Positions 7,858 through 15,945 of a stretch of 28,169 nucleotides of DNA are shown here, piece by piece. The DNA is from an uncultured Oscillospiraceae bacterium. Lineage in GTDB: Bacteria > Bacillota > Clostridia > Oscillospirales > Oscillospiraceae. Numbering within the stretch: the first letter of the stretch is position 1; each line of letters begins with the position of its first letter. Where the stretch lies: NCBI GenBank assembly GCA_934573945.1, contig CAKTMQ010000008.1, positions 1 to 28,169 of the forward strand. The letters run 5' to 3'. Made by a program: the position numbers and the translations under genes. Below the pieces are notes generated by a model that was not told the origin of the DNA, did not search any database, and saw nothing but the letters and a program-made list of their open reading frames with translations.

Positions 7858-8718
7858 ATGGCCGAAACGGGCAGACCGGACATACAGCTATTCGTATCCT
7901 GCCACAAGGAGTTCCCGGTTCCCAAGCTGCCGCTGCTGCACCCCATCCACGTGGGGGCGGCGCTGTCTGATGAGCGGATCGGGGGATACCTGCGGGACGA
8001 CAGCGGGGAAAACATTTCGCGCCTGAACAGGCGCTACTGCGAGCTGACGGGACAGTACTGGGTCTGGAAGAATGTGGAGGCCGACTACTACGGCTTCTTC
8101 CACTACCGCCGGTATCTGTACCCGCGGCCGGACAGTCCCGTACCGTATATCATTCGCCCGGCGCCGGAGGAGACGCTCCTGCGGCAGTTGGGCTACGGCT
8201 ATTTTGAGGAGCTGATCGCCCGGTATCAGCTCATTGCGCCCATCGGGGAGAATATGCACGTTTCCGTGCGGGAACACTACGGCACGGCGCCTTTCCACCG
8301 GGCAAAGGATCTGGCACTGGCGGAGGAGATCACGGCGCGGCGCTATCCGGCGTACAGAGCGGCCATGGAGCAGTACCTGTCCGGTTCGATATGCTATTTT
8401 GGGAATATTTATATCATGACCCGTGAGGTATTTCAGGACTACTGCGGCTGGCTGTTCCCGATTCTGGAGGAGTTTGACAGCCGCGCCGACCTGAGCGGCT
8501 GCAGCCCGCAGGAGCTGCGGGTGGACGGCTATCTGGCAGAGCGGCTGTTCGGTGTGTACTATACGCACCGCCGCCATGCGCTGGATTGTCTGGAGCTGCC
8601 CCGTGTCCATTTTGAGCCGGACACGGCACGGCGGCTCAAGCAGCAGGCCGTCAACACCCTGCTGCCGCCGGGAAGCGCCCTGCGGGCGGCGGTAAAGAGC
8701 TGCCGGAACAGGAAATAA
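7858..8718 (+). CDS. DUF4422 glycosyltransferase-like protein
   Basis: A protein of 286 residues resembling the DUF4422 family found in capsule and LPS clusters, thought to be glycosyltransferases. Visible features are DIQLFVSCHKEFPVP at the N-terminus, DDSGENIS, LNRRYCELTGQYWVWKN, the hallmark DYYGFFHYRRYLYPR and a C-terminal YLAERLF block. The ATG at 7858 was chosen because AGGAGGAGGG (7840-7849) lies 8 bases upstream and the product then begins like other family members. A longer frame from 7738 would overlap the aminotransferase and was rejected. No membrane segment is seen. Donor and acceptor are unknown. Confidence 0.85.
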   Translation: MAETGRPDIQLFVSCHKEFPVPKLPLLHPIHVGAALSDERIGGYLRDDSGENISRLNRRYCELTGQYWVWKNVEADYYGFFHYRRYLYPRPDSPVPYIIRPAPEETLLRQLGYGYFEELIARYQLIAPIGENMHVSVREHYGTAPFHRAKDLALAEEITARRYPAYRAAMEQYLSGSICYFGNIYIMTREVFQDYCGWLFPILEEFDSRADLSGCSPQELRVDGYLAERLFGVYYTHRRHALDCLELPRVHFEPDTARRLKQQAVNTLLPPGSALRAAVKSCRNRK

Positions 8719-8738
8719 CAGAAAAGAGACAACGAACT

Positions 8739-10028
8739 ATGGAGCAGAGCTTAGCGGGAAAAAAATTGCTGATCATGGGTGGTCGTCCGGCCGCAACGCC
8801 GGACATTGTGCGCAGTGCCAGGCGGATGGGCGTCTATACGATCGTGACGGATAATGTTCCGCCGGAGCGGTCGCCGGCCAAACTGCTGGCGGATGCCTAC
8901 TGGGACATCAGCACGGCGGAGGTGGAGCGCCTGGCGGAAAAGGTGAAGGCGGAGGGGATCGACGGGATCTTTACCGGCGTCCATGAGTTCAACCTCAAGC
9001 GCACCAGAGAGCTTTGCGCCCTGTGCGGTATGCCCTTTTACGCCACGGAGGAGCAGCTGCGCCTGAACTTCGACAAGACCTTTTTCAAGGAGCAATGCGT
9101 CCGCGCCGGGATCACGGTGCCGGAGAGCTATACCGTGTCCGACCCGCCGCTGGACGCACAGCTGCAGGCGGTGCGGTATCCGGTCATTGTCAAGCCCCGG
9201 GACGGCGGCGGCGGCGTAGGTGTGACGATCTGCGAGGACGAGACGGAGCTGCGGCAGGCCATCCCCGGAGCGGTGGCCGGCTCTCCTACAGGCCGGTTCG
9301 TGGTGGAGGAATACGTAAGAGGCCGGGAGATCACGGCGGTGTACACCATGAAGAACGGACAGATCGGCCTGTCCGCCCTTCGTGACCGGTATCCCACCAG
9401 GGATCACGACAGAGTCACCTCCCAGTACGACCTCTCGCTGATGCCCTCCCGGTATCTGCCGCTGTTTCTGGCGCAGAGCGACCCGGGGTTCCGGCGGCTG
9501 CTGGAAAGCGTCCATGCCGCCGACGGCTGTGTGTTCTTTCAGGGGATCGCCGCGCCGGAGCGGATCGTCTTTTTCGAGTGCGGCTACCGGCTCAACGCCC
9601 TGTGCGACTACCACAACATCCAGGACGCCTGCGGCGTCAGCTATCTGGATATGATGATCCGCTATGCCCTGACGGGCAGCATGGGAGATGCCGACTTGAG
9701 CGCGGAGGATCCGGCGCTGCCGTTTTTCAGCGGGATCTTCAATTTGACAGCGCGTCCCGGCGTCATCGGACGGATGACCGGCCGGGAGGAGGCGCTGCAG
9801 CTGGCGAACGTGATCGCGGCGGATTACCTGAAGGTGCCCGGAGACACCATTACGGACGATGCGGCCATGACCCAGTCCGTATTCCGTGCCCACGTCCGGG
9901 GACGGGATCGGGAAGAGCTGGCGGAGGTGATCCACCGTATCCAGACGCTGGTGCGGGTGGAGGACGTTCACGGCGAGAATATGCTGTTCCGCCCCTTTGA
10001 TACACAGCGGCTGTACGAGCCGTTTTGA
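8739..10028 (+). CDS. ATP-grasp ligase-like protein (first of two)
   Basis: A cytoplasmic protein of 429 residues with the ATP-grasp fold, whose members usually join a carboxylate to an amine using ATP. The N-terminus is a pre-ATP-grasp Rossmann-like domain (LLIMGGRPAATPDIV). The ATP-binding part includes YPVIVKPRDGGGGVGV (Lys152 and the glycine-rich loop) and FVVEEYVRGREI. The metal-binding motif, usually E-x-N-x-R, reads E-C-G-Y-R-L-N (Glu280-Asn286), so the usual asparagine is replaced by glycine. It starts 20 bases after the DUF4422 gene and overlaps the next gene by one base (TGATG). Position in the operon suggests it modifies a sugar or precursor; the substrate is unknown. Confidence 0.83.
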   Translation: MEQSLAGKKLLIMGGRPAATPDIVRSARRMGVYTIVTDNVPPERSPAKLLADAYWDISTAEVERLAEKVKAEGIDGIFTGVHEFNLKRTRELCALCGMPFYATEEQLRLNFDKTFFKEQCVRAGITVPESYTVSDPPLDAQLQAVRYPVIVKPRDGGGGVGVTICEDETELRQAIPGAVAGSPTGRFVVEEYVRGREITAVYTMKNGQIGLSALRDRYPTRDHDRVTSQYDLSLMPSRYLPLFLAQSDPGFRRLLESVHAADGCVFFQGIAAPERIVFFECGYRLNALCDYHNIQDACGVSYLDMMIRYALTGSMGDADLSAEDPALPFFSGIFNLTARPGVIGRMTGREEALQLANVIAADYLKVPGDTITDDAAMTQSVFRAHVRGRDREELAEVIHRIQTLVRVEDVHGENMLFRPFDTQRLYEPF

Positions 10029-11032
10029 TGACAGACATGGATGGATACATGAGAGCGGACGGTGGCCTGCGGGATGCGGAGCCGCTGGTGAGCGTGATAC
10101 TGCTGACGTATAACCACCGGCACTATATCCGGCAGGCCATTGAGAGCGTGCTGGCGCAGGAGATGCCCTTTCCCTGCGAAGTGCTGATCGGGGACGACGC
10201 CTCTGACGACGGAACGAGCGAGATCGTGGCGGCGTATGCCCGGCAGTATCCGCAGCTGATCCGGGCGTTTATCCGGCCGAAAAATCTGGGCGCCGCGCGC
10301 AACGCGGCGCTGCTGCTGCAGGAGGCGCGGGGGGCGTTTCTCGCCTCTTTGGAGGGAGACGACTACTGGACGGATCCCGGCAAGCTGCGCAAGCAGGTCA
10401 CCTTTTTGCAGGAGCATCCCCGGTTTATCGGCTGCACCACCCGGATACGCTGTGTGGACGCGGAGGGAGCACCTGTAAAGGGCAAGCCGGCGTGGATCCG
10501 GCAGAAGCGGATCTTTACGTGGCGGGATTTTGACGGCGTGCACCTGCCGGGACAGGCGTCCAGTCTGGTGCGCCGCAATATTTTTCGTGCACCTGAACAC
10601 GATTATTCCGTGCTGACCAGAGTAGATCCGATGATCTCGGACAGAACGGCCATGCTGCTTTTTTTGCTGCAGGGCGACTTCTACTGTTTTGATGAGCCGA
10701 TGAGCGTATACCGGTATGCTGCCGCGTTCCACGGCAGCAACATCACCTCGCAGCTGGCCGGTGCGGAGGCTGTGAAGCGGGACTACCGGATCACCTGCGC
10801 GTTGGAGCGGTATGCCCGGGAGGAATTCGGCAGGCAGCTGACATTTTCCCGGTTCCGCCGGGAGCTGTATGCCAAGGCATGGGTGCGCGGCGTGTTCGAC
10901 GGCTCCCGGGAGATGCGGGAGCTGGCGCGGCAGATCCGCGAAGAGGACGCGCACAGGTGGCTGTGCGGGGCATTGCTGCCGTTTTATATGGGCGATATGG
11001 CATGGCGCAGAGTTGTGCGCCGTTTGCGATAG
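10028..11032 (+). CDS. Family 2 glycosyltransferase (GT-A fold)
   Basis: A probable inverting glycosyltransferase of 334 residues acting on the inner face of the membrane during repeat-unit assembly. It shows LVSVILLTYNHRHYIRQAIES, IGDDASDDGTSEI (Asp56, Asp57), the NLGAARNAAL stretch and the metal-binding EGDDYWTDP (Asp111, Asp112). The ATG at 10028 overlaps the stop of the preceding gene (TGATG), which suggests translational coupling; a TTG one codon earlier is possible but less likely. No transmembrane segment is obvious. The sugar transferred cannot be told from the sequence; Galf or an amino-deoxysugar are both possible given the neighbours. Confidence 0.9.
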   Translation: MTDMDGYMRADGGLRDAEPLVSVILLTYNHRHYIRQAIESVLAQEMPFPCEVLIGDDASDDGTSEIVAAYARQYPQLIRAFIRPKNLGAARNAALLLQEARGAFLASLEGDDYWTDPGKLRKQVTFLQEHPRFIGCTTRIRCVDAEGAPVKGKPAWIRQKRIFTWRDFDGVHLPGQASSLVRRNIFRAPEHDYSVLTRVDPMISDRTAMLLFLLQGDFYCFDEPMSVYRYAAAFHGSNITSQLAGAEAVKRDYRITCALERYAREEFGRQLTFSRFRRELYAKAWVRGVFDGSREMRELARQIREEDAHRWLCGALLPFYMGDMAWRRVVRRLR

Positions 11033-11064
11033 ACCTGAGGCATCAAGGGGAGAGAAAAACAAAC

Positions 11065-11074
11065 AAGGAGGGGG
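11065..11074 (+). promoter_or_regulatory. Ribosome binding site fixing the GTG start at 11080
   Basis: AAGGAGGGGG lies 5-8 bases before GTG at 11080, where the product begins VRFLHVSIS. The frame stays open upstream to 10879 within the GT2 gene, so this site decides the start. Confidence 0.8.
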
Positions 11075-11079
11075 AACGG

Positions 11080-12966
11080 GTGCGGTTTCTGCACGTTTCG
11101 ATTTCAAGCGTTCGGATGATGGATACCTATACGCGGATGATCCGGACGAATTTTCCCGAGGAGGAGCATCGCTTTTTGTACTGCGACAAGATCGCAGGGG
11201 ATGACAGACAGCTGCTGGACTACGGCAATTCGGTAGAGACAGAGGGCTCGCTGCACCAGCGGCTCAAAACGATCCGCAAGGAGATGGATGAGGCGGACTA
11301 TATCATCTGGCACGGGCTGATGGCCGGCGCCAAGCGGATGATGCTCCCGCTGCTGTTCCGGCAGTATATGCGCAAGTCCGTCTGGATCATCCGGGGGATC
11401 GATCTGTATAACTGGAAAAAACAGGGGCGCGGGCTGAAGACCTGGCTGACCAACCGGGTGAATTACCGGGGACGGAAGAGTATGCCCTATGTGTGCGTGA
11501 TCTTTGAGCCGGATGAGGCGGTGTATCACCAGCAGTTCGGCGACAGCGCCCGGATCTTCTACACGCCCTATCCCATTTCGGAGATGGCGTTCGACTCCAT
11601 GGAGAGCTATCGGGGGCGTAAGCCCCGTGCCAACGGCAAAACCTATATCCAGGTGGCGCACAACGCCTACACGTTCAACCGCCATCTGGAGCTGCTGGAT
11701 GCGATCCGGCAGTATCAGGATGAGAACGTCCGGGTGGTGGTACCCCTGAGCTACGGAAACGACTGGTACAACCAGCAGGACGGGTATATTACCACGGTGC
11801 AGAAAAAGGCGCAGGATTACTTTGGAGACAAGGCGGTGGTGCTTCATCGCCTGATGCCGGCGGAGGAGTATTCCGAGGCGCTGTGCAATATCGACGTCAG
11901 CGTGTACGGCGCCCGCCGCCAGAACGCACTGGGCAATATTTTCCGCTCCCTCTACGTGGGGAACAAGGTGTTTCTGCCAAAGGACAACCCGGTCTACAGC
12001 TACTTTACAGACAACGGCATCGCACTGGGCTGTACGGACGACATTGAGAAGATGAGCTTTGAGGAGTTTATCCGGCCACTGTCCTCTGACAGAGCCGTGG
12101 CCTGGATCCGGGAGCAGCACCATCCGGCGGCGGCAGCGGTGTACTGGCGGGAGCTGTTTGAGGCACTTCGCCGGAAAAAAACGGGAGAGACGTATGCACC
12201 GCTCACCCGTGAAGCCCGGGAGCAGCAGATCAAAGAGGCGCTGGCCAGAGTGTTTCCGGAGACGGAGACGCTGCCCGGCGCTGCCCGGAGAAAGCAGAAT
12301 TACATCGACTTTTCCCGCTATGTGGGGCTGCCCAAGGGCACAGTTCTGAGTGCGGTGAAGAGCGTGCTGATCGTGGGGGCGGGCAATCTGGGACAGAGCA
12401 TCTGTCACCAGATGTTCCGCAGCAATGCCGCAGGCATGAAGTGGGATGTAACGGGTTTTGCCGACTACGAAAAGGAATGCCTGCCGGCGGACATCGACGG
12501 CTGCGATATTATCAGCCGTCCGGAGGACATCTGTGTGTCCGGGGATGTGGGGATCGTCAACGCTCTGGAGACCATTGAGGAGCGCCGCCGGTTTCTGGCG
12601 GAGCTTTCGCCGGAGCAGGAGGCCGCGCTGTACACCTTTTGCGCGGAGACCTCGTACATCGACGGAGCGGCGGCAGTCGGCGGCGGCTGCACGGCCACGG
12701 GACACAGCTACATACACGCGGGAAGCACCGTCGGCCGCGGCTGCCTGCTGAAATCCGCTACGGTGGAGAGCGACGCGGTGGTGGGCGAGTGCTGCACGCT
12801 TTTGCGGAACAGCTGGATCGGCGACGGCGCCGTGCTGGGCAGCGGTGTGACAGTGGGTGCTTTCGCACGGATCGCGCCCGGCGTTGTAGTGGGCGACAAC
12901 TGCACCATCGAACCCTTCAGCGTGATCACGGAAAATATGACGGATGAGGAGAAGAGTACGCTATGA
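11080..12966 (+). CDS. Fusion: WecF-like (GT56) glycosyltransferase plus NeuD/PglD-like acyltransferase
   Basis: A 628-residue protein that appears bifunctional. Residues 1 to about 365 resemble WecF, the TDP-Fuc4NAc:lipid II transferase of enterobacterial common antigen (GT56). Features are FLHVSISSVRMMDTY, YIIWHGLMAG, PLSYGN (222-227) and YGARRQNALGNIFRSL (from 276), matching the RQQ.IG region of WecF. A linker leads to residues about 425-628, resembling NeuD/PglD sugar acyltransferases: a Rossmann-like part (VLIVGAGNLGQSI) and then left-handed beta-helix hexapeptides (GAAAVGGGCTATG to GVVVGDNCTI). The HD dipeptide holding the catalytic His of PglD/NeuD appears to read SD (VESDAVVG), so activity of this half is uncertain. 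The stop overlaps the next ATG (ATGA). Both domain calls are by motif recall, not alignment. Confidence 0.8.
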   Translation: MRFLHVSISSVRMMDTYTRMIRTNFPEEEHRFLYCDKIAGDDRQLLDYGNSVETEGSLHQRLKTIRKEMDEADYIIWHGLMAGAKRMMLPLLFRQYMRKSVWIIRGIDLYNWKKQGRGLKTWLTNRVNYRGRKSMPYVCVIFEPDEAVYHQQFGDSARIFYTPYPISEMAFDSMESYRGRKPRANGKTYIQVAHNAYTFNRHLELLDAIRQYQDENVRVVVPLSYGNDWYNQQDGYITTVQKKAQDYFGDKAVVLHRLMPAEEYSEALCNIDVSVYGARRQNALGNIFRSLYVGNKVFLPKDNPVYSYFTDNGIALGCTDDIEKMSFEEFIRPLSSDRAVAWIREQHHPAAAAVYWRELFEALRRKKTGETYAPLTREAREQQIKEALARVFPETETLPGAARRKQNYIDFSRYVGLPKGTVLSAVKSVLIVGAGNLGQSICHQMFRSNAAGMKWDVTGFADYEKECLPADIDGCDIISRPEDICVSGDVGIVNALETIEERRRFLAELSPEQEAALYTFCAETSYIDGAAAVGGGCTATGHSYIHAGSTVGRGCLLKSATVESDAVVGECCTLLRNSWIGDGAVLGSGVTVGAFARIAPGVVVGDNCTIEPFSVITENMTDEEKSTL

Positions 12967-13865
12967 GGCTGATCGTGACCGGCGCATCGGGCGTTTTGGG
13001 AAGTGAGCTGATCCGGCAGACCATGGAAACGGCGCCGCAGACGGAGATCGTGGCCGTTGCGCGGCAGACCGCGCAGCTGCCGCAGCAGTGGCATGAGAGC
13101 GGCCATGTGGCCTGCCGCAGCTGGGCGGAGCTGGCAGCGATGGAGCTGGCGGACGGCGATGTGGTGGTGCACTGCGCCTTCCCTCGCAAGGAGGATGGAC
13201 AGGCGCTGACGGAGGCGCTGACACTGACCGTATCCCTTTTGAAAAAGGTGGGTACGTCGGGGAAGCAGGTGGCCGTGGTGGGCATCTCCTCCCGCAGTGT
13301 ATACGGGCAGAACCCGGAGACGCCTTGGCGGGAGACGACGCCGCCTATGCCGAACGCCCCCTATGCGCTGGCAAAGATGGCGCAGGAGCTGCTGATCCGG
13401 CAGGCGGCGGAGGCATATGGCTTTTCCTATACGCTGCTGCGTCTGGCCGGCCTGATCGGCGTGGGCATGGAGGCGCGGCTGGTGTCCCAGATGACGATGC
13501 GCGCCATCCGGGATCGTGCGCTGACCGTCATGGGCGGGCAGCAGCAGTTTGCCATGCTGGATATACGGGACGCCGCCGCGGGGCTCCGTGCGCTGCTGCG
13601 CCGTGATCCGGCGCAGTGGGAGACGCTGTATAATCTGGGCGCGCCGGCGCCGGTGCTGCTGCGGGATATGGCAGAGGTGATCCGCCAGCGGGCGTCTGCC
13701 CTGTATGGGTGGCGCGTGACGGTGTCCCGTCAGGACAAGGATGTGTCCCTGCTGGACGCCATGGACTGCACGAAATTCTATACGCAGATGGACTGGAAGC
13801 CCCGGTATACACTGGCGGATACGGTGGACCATCTGTTTGCAAGTTACAGGACAATGCCGCAATAA
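12963..13865 (+). CDS. NAD-dependent epimerase/dehydratase family protein (extended SDR)
   Basis: A 300-residue sugar-nucleotide-modifying enzyme of the short-chain dehydrogenase superfamily, likely a 4-epimerase or 4-keto reductase acting on a nucleotide sugar. The N-terminal Rossmann loop is TGASGVLG (GxxGxxG kept). The substrate/NAD region has AVVGISSRSVYG, and the catalytic pair is in PYALAK (Tyr134, Lys138). The central LLRLAGLIGVG block is typical of the family. Its ATG overlaps the stop of the fusion gene by four bases (ATGA), so the two are probably translationally coupled. It could stand in for RmlD-like reduction or set the C4 configuration of a sugar; the reaction is not resolved by the sequence alone. 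Confidence 0.87.
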   Translation: MRLIVTGASGVLGSELIRQTMETAPQTEIVAVARQTAQLPQQWHESGHVACRSWAELAAMELADGDVVVHCAFPRKEDGQALTEALTLTVSLLKKVGTSGKQVAVVGISSRSVYGQNPETPWRETTPPMPNAPYALAKMAQELLIRQAAEAYGFSYTLLRLAGLIGVGMEARLVSQMTMRAIRDRALTVMGGQQQFAMLDIRDAAAGLRALLRRDPAQWETLYNLGAPAPVLLRDMAEVIRQRASALYGWRVTVSRQDKDVSLLDAMDCTKFYTQMDWKPRYTLADTVDHLFASYRTMPQ

Positions 13866-13884
13866 TGCGTGCTGGAGGAGAAGC

Positions 13885-15090
13885 ATGAAAAAGGTTTTAT
13901 TATTGGGTGGATCTCTCTTTCTGCTGCCGGTGATCGAGGCTGTGCACAAGCTGGGCTATCAGGCCGTCACCTGCGACTACCTGCCGGACAACGACGCTCA
14001 CAAATTCGCGGATGAATACCACAATGTCAGCACCACGGATCGGGCTGCGGTGCTGGCACTGGCGAAGGAGCTGCAGGTGGCGGGCATCATGTCCTTTGCC
14101 TGCGATTCCGGTGTGGACACGGCGGCCTATGTGGCGGAGCAGCTGGGGCTGCCCTCGGTGGGCAGCTCTGAGGCGGTGGATATTCTGCAGAACAAGGCAC
14201 GCTTTAGAAAGTTCCTGGCGGACAACGGTTTCAATGTACCCACTGCGCGGGGCTATGCCTGCGCGGAGGACGCCGTCAGGGAGGCAGGGGACTTCCGCTG
14301 GCCGGTGATCATCAAGCCAACGGATTCCGCGGGCAGCAAGGGCGTGACAAAGGTCACAAAGCCGGAGGACATCCCGGCGGCGGCGGAATACGCCACGCAG
14401 TTCTCCAAAACAAAGACCTTCATTATGGAGGAATTTATCGAGAAGCAGGGGTGCTCCTCTGATTCCGACTGTTTTTCCGTCAATGGGAAGCTGGTGTATT
14501 GCTCCTTCAGCAGCCAGCGGTTTGACGGCGAGGCGGCCAACCCCTATACGCCGTCGGCGTACAGCTGGCCGTCGGATATGCCTCAGGCGGCGCAGGAGGA
14601 GCTGCGCCGTGAGCTGCAGCGGCTGATCACGCTGCTGGGGCTGCAGACGTCGCTTTACAACATCGAGACCCGTCTGGGAACGGACGGCAAGCCCTATATC
14701 ATGGAGGTGTCGCCCCGGGGCGGCGGCAACCGTATTGCGGAGGTGCTGCGCATCGCCACGGATACCGACCTGATCACCAACGCGGTGCGGGCGGCAGTGG
14801 GACTGGAGACCGAGGGCATCAGCGGCGATCCGGTCTATGACGGTAGCTGGGCGGAGGTGATCCTCCACAGCGAGGAGAGCGGCGTTTTCAAGGCGCTGGA
14901 GCTGGAGCCTGCGTTTGAAAAGAATTATGTCGTGCAGAAGGATCTGTGGGTGAAGCCGGGCGACGAGATCCGGGAATTCACCGGTGCCAACTGCATGATC
15001 GGCACGCTGGTGCTGAAATTTGCCGACGAGGCGGAGCTGGTGGATCACATGAGCCGCCTGAAGGACTATATCCGTGTAGCGGTGGAGTGA
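13885..15090 (+). CDS. ATP-grasp ligase-like protein (second of two)
   Basis: A 401-residue ATP-grasp enzyme, probably an ATP-dependent carboxylate-amine ligase. The N-terminus has the pre-ATP-grasp fold (KKVLLLGGSLFLLPVIEAVH). ATP-binding motifs are WPVIIKPTDSAGSKGV (Lys144) and FIMEEFIEKQG, and the metal site MEVSPRGGGNRIAEV (Glu274, Arg278) is well kept, unlike that of the first ATP-grasp protein. A C-terminal domain (about 320-401) with WVKPGDEI and MIGTLVLKF follows, as in carboxylase-like ATP-grasp proteins. The ATG at 13885 has GGAGGAG just upstream and lies 19 bases after the SDR gene; the longer frame from 13741 overlaps that gene and was rejected. It may add an amino-acid-like group to an amino sugar; substrate unknown. 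Confidence 0.87.
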   Translation: MKKVLLLGGSLFLLPVIEAVHKLGYQAVTCDYLPDNDAHKFADEYHNVSTTDRAAVLALAKELQVAGIMSFACDSGVDTAAYVAEQLGLPSVGSSEAVDILQNKARFRKFLADNGFNVPTARGYACAEDAVREAGDFRWPVIIKPTDSAGSKGVTKVTKPEDIPAAAEYATQFSKTKTFIMEEFIEKQGCSSDSDCFSVNGKLVYCSFSSQRFDGEAANPYTPSAYSWPSDMPQAAQEELRRELQRLITLLGLQTSLYNIETRLGTDGKPYIMEVSPRGGGNRIAEVLRIATDTDLITNAVRAAVGLETEGISGDPVYDGSWAEVILHSEESGVFKALELEPAFEKNYVVQKDLWVKPGDEIREFTGANCMIGTLVLKFADEAELVDHMSRLKDYIRVAVE

Positions 15091-15121
15091 GCGGCAAAGA
15101 ACAGTCAAAAATTGATCCTGA

Positions 15122-15141
15122 CACACGGGAAACGCCGTGTG
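15122..15141 (+). repeat. Small hairpin in the longest gap of the operon
   Basis: CACACGG (15122-15128) pairs with CCGTGTG (15135-15141) around a 6-base loop, followed by GTTT only. It lies in the 77-base gap before the exporter genes. The T-run is too short for a confident terminator; partial attenuation or mRNA processing is possible. Confidence 0.4.
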
Positions 15142-15167
15142 GTTTACCTGTTGGGAAATAAAAGCAT

Positions 15168-15935
15168 ATGATTCAAAAATACCTGCGCTACCAGTTCCTC
15201 TTTGAGGAACTGGTAAAGCGTGACTTTAAGAAAAAATACAAGCGCACCGTGCTGGGCATGGCGTGGAGTCTGCTCTCGCCGCTGCTGATGCTGCTGGTGA
15301 TGAAGCTGGTCTTTACGCAGTTTTTCGGCCGTACCATGGAGCACTATACCATCTATCTGTTCTGCGGCAACCTGGTGTTTTCCTATTTCAATGAGTCCAC
15401 CTCGCAGGGCATGACTTCGCTGATGAGCAACGCGGCCATTTTTACCAAGGTCAATGTGCCCAAGTATCTGTTCCTGTTCTCCAAGAACGTACAGACCCTC
15501 ATCAATTTCAGCCTGACGCTGTGCATTTTCTTCGTTTTCTGCGCCTTCGACCACATTCTGTTTACGTGGAAATTCCTGCTGCTGCTGTACCCCATCTGTC
15601 TGCTGGTGCTGTTCAACATCGGCATGGGGCTGATCCTGTCGGCGCTGTTTGTGTTTTTCCGGGATATTCAGTATCTATGGGGCATTTTTACGCAGCTGCT
15701 GATGTACGCATCCGCCATCTTCTATACCATCGAACACTACAGTTACAATGTCCAGTGTCTGTTCCTGCTCAATCCGATCTACCTGTTTATCCGGTATTTC
15801 CGGAAGATCGTGATCGAGGCCACCATCCCCACGGTATGGTTCCACCTGCTGATGCTGGGTGATGTGCTGGTAGTAGTGGGGATCGGCTGCTGGATGTACA
15901 AGAAGTACAACACGCGGTTTTTGTACTACGTATAA
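15168..15935 (+). CDS. Polysaccharide ABC exporter permease (Wzm/TagG type)
   Basis: The membrane half of an ABC-2 exporter that moves a finished lipid-linked glycopolymer across the cytoplasmic membrane. The 255 residues match the family length. A short amphipathic N-terminus with the conserved RDFKKKYKRTVLGMAWSLLSPLL leads into about six hydrophobic segments (near residues 32-55, 62-85, 108-135, 140-168, 172-195 and 230-250). The NAAIFTKVNVPKYLF loop and the late LNPIYLFIRYFRKI block are typical of Wzm, TagG and KpsM-like permeases. The start ATG has only a weak ribosome binding site. The ATPase gene follows 10 bases downstream, confirming the pair. Confidence 0.93.
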   Translation: MIQKYLRYQFLFEELVKRDFKKKYKRTVLGMAWSLLSPLLMLLVMKLVFTQFFGRTMEHYTIYLFCGNLVFSYFNESTSQGMTSLMSNAAIFTKVNVPKYLFLFSKNVQTLINFSLTLCIFFVFCAFDHILFTWKFLLLLYPICLLVLFNIGMGLILSALFVFFRDIQYLWGIFTQLLMYASAIFYTIEHYSYNVQCLFLLNPIYLFIRYFRKIVIEATIPTVWFHLLMLGDVLVVVGIGCWMYKKYNTRFLYYV

Positions 15936-15945
15936 GGAGGCAGTG

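Noticed and set aside
10879..11079. Upstream extension of the fusion gene
   Set aside because: It lies inside the GT2 gene and has no ribosome binding site; GTG at 11080 does.
11104..12717. A 537-codon minus-strand frame opposite the WecF-like fusion gene
   Set aside because: Composition-driven antisense frame rich in His/Arg/Leu with no recognisable motif, while the plus frame has clear domains and a ribosome binding site.
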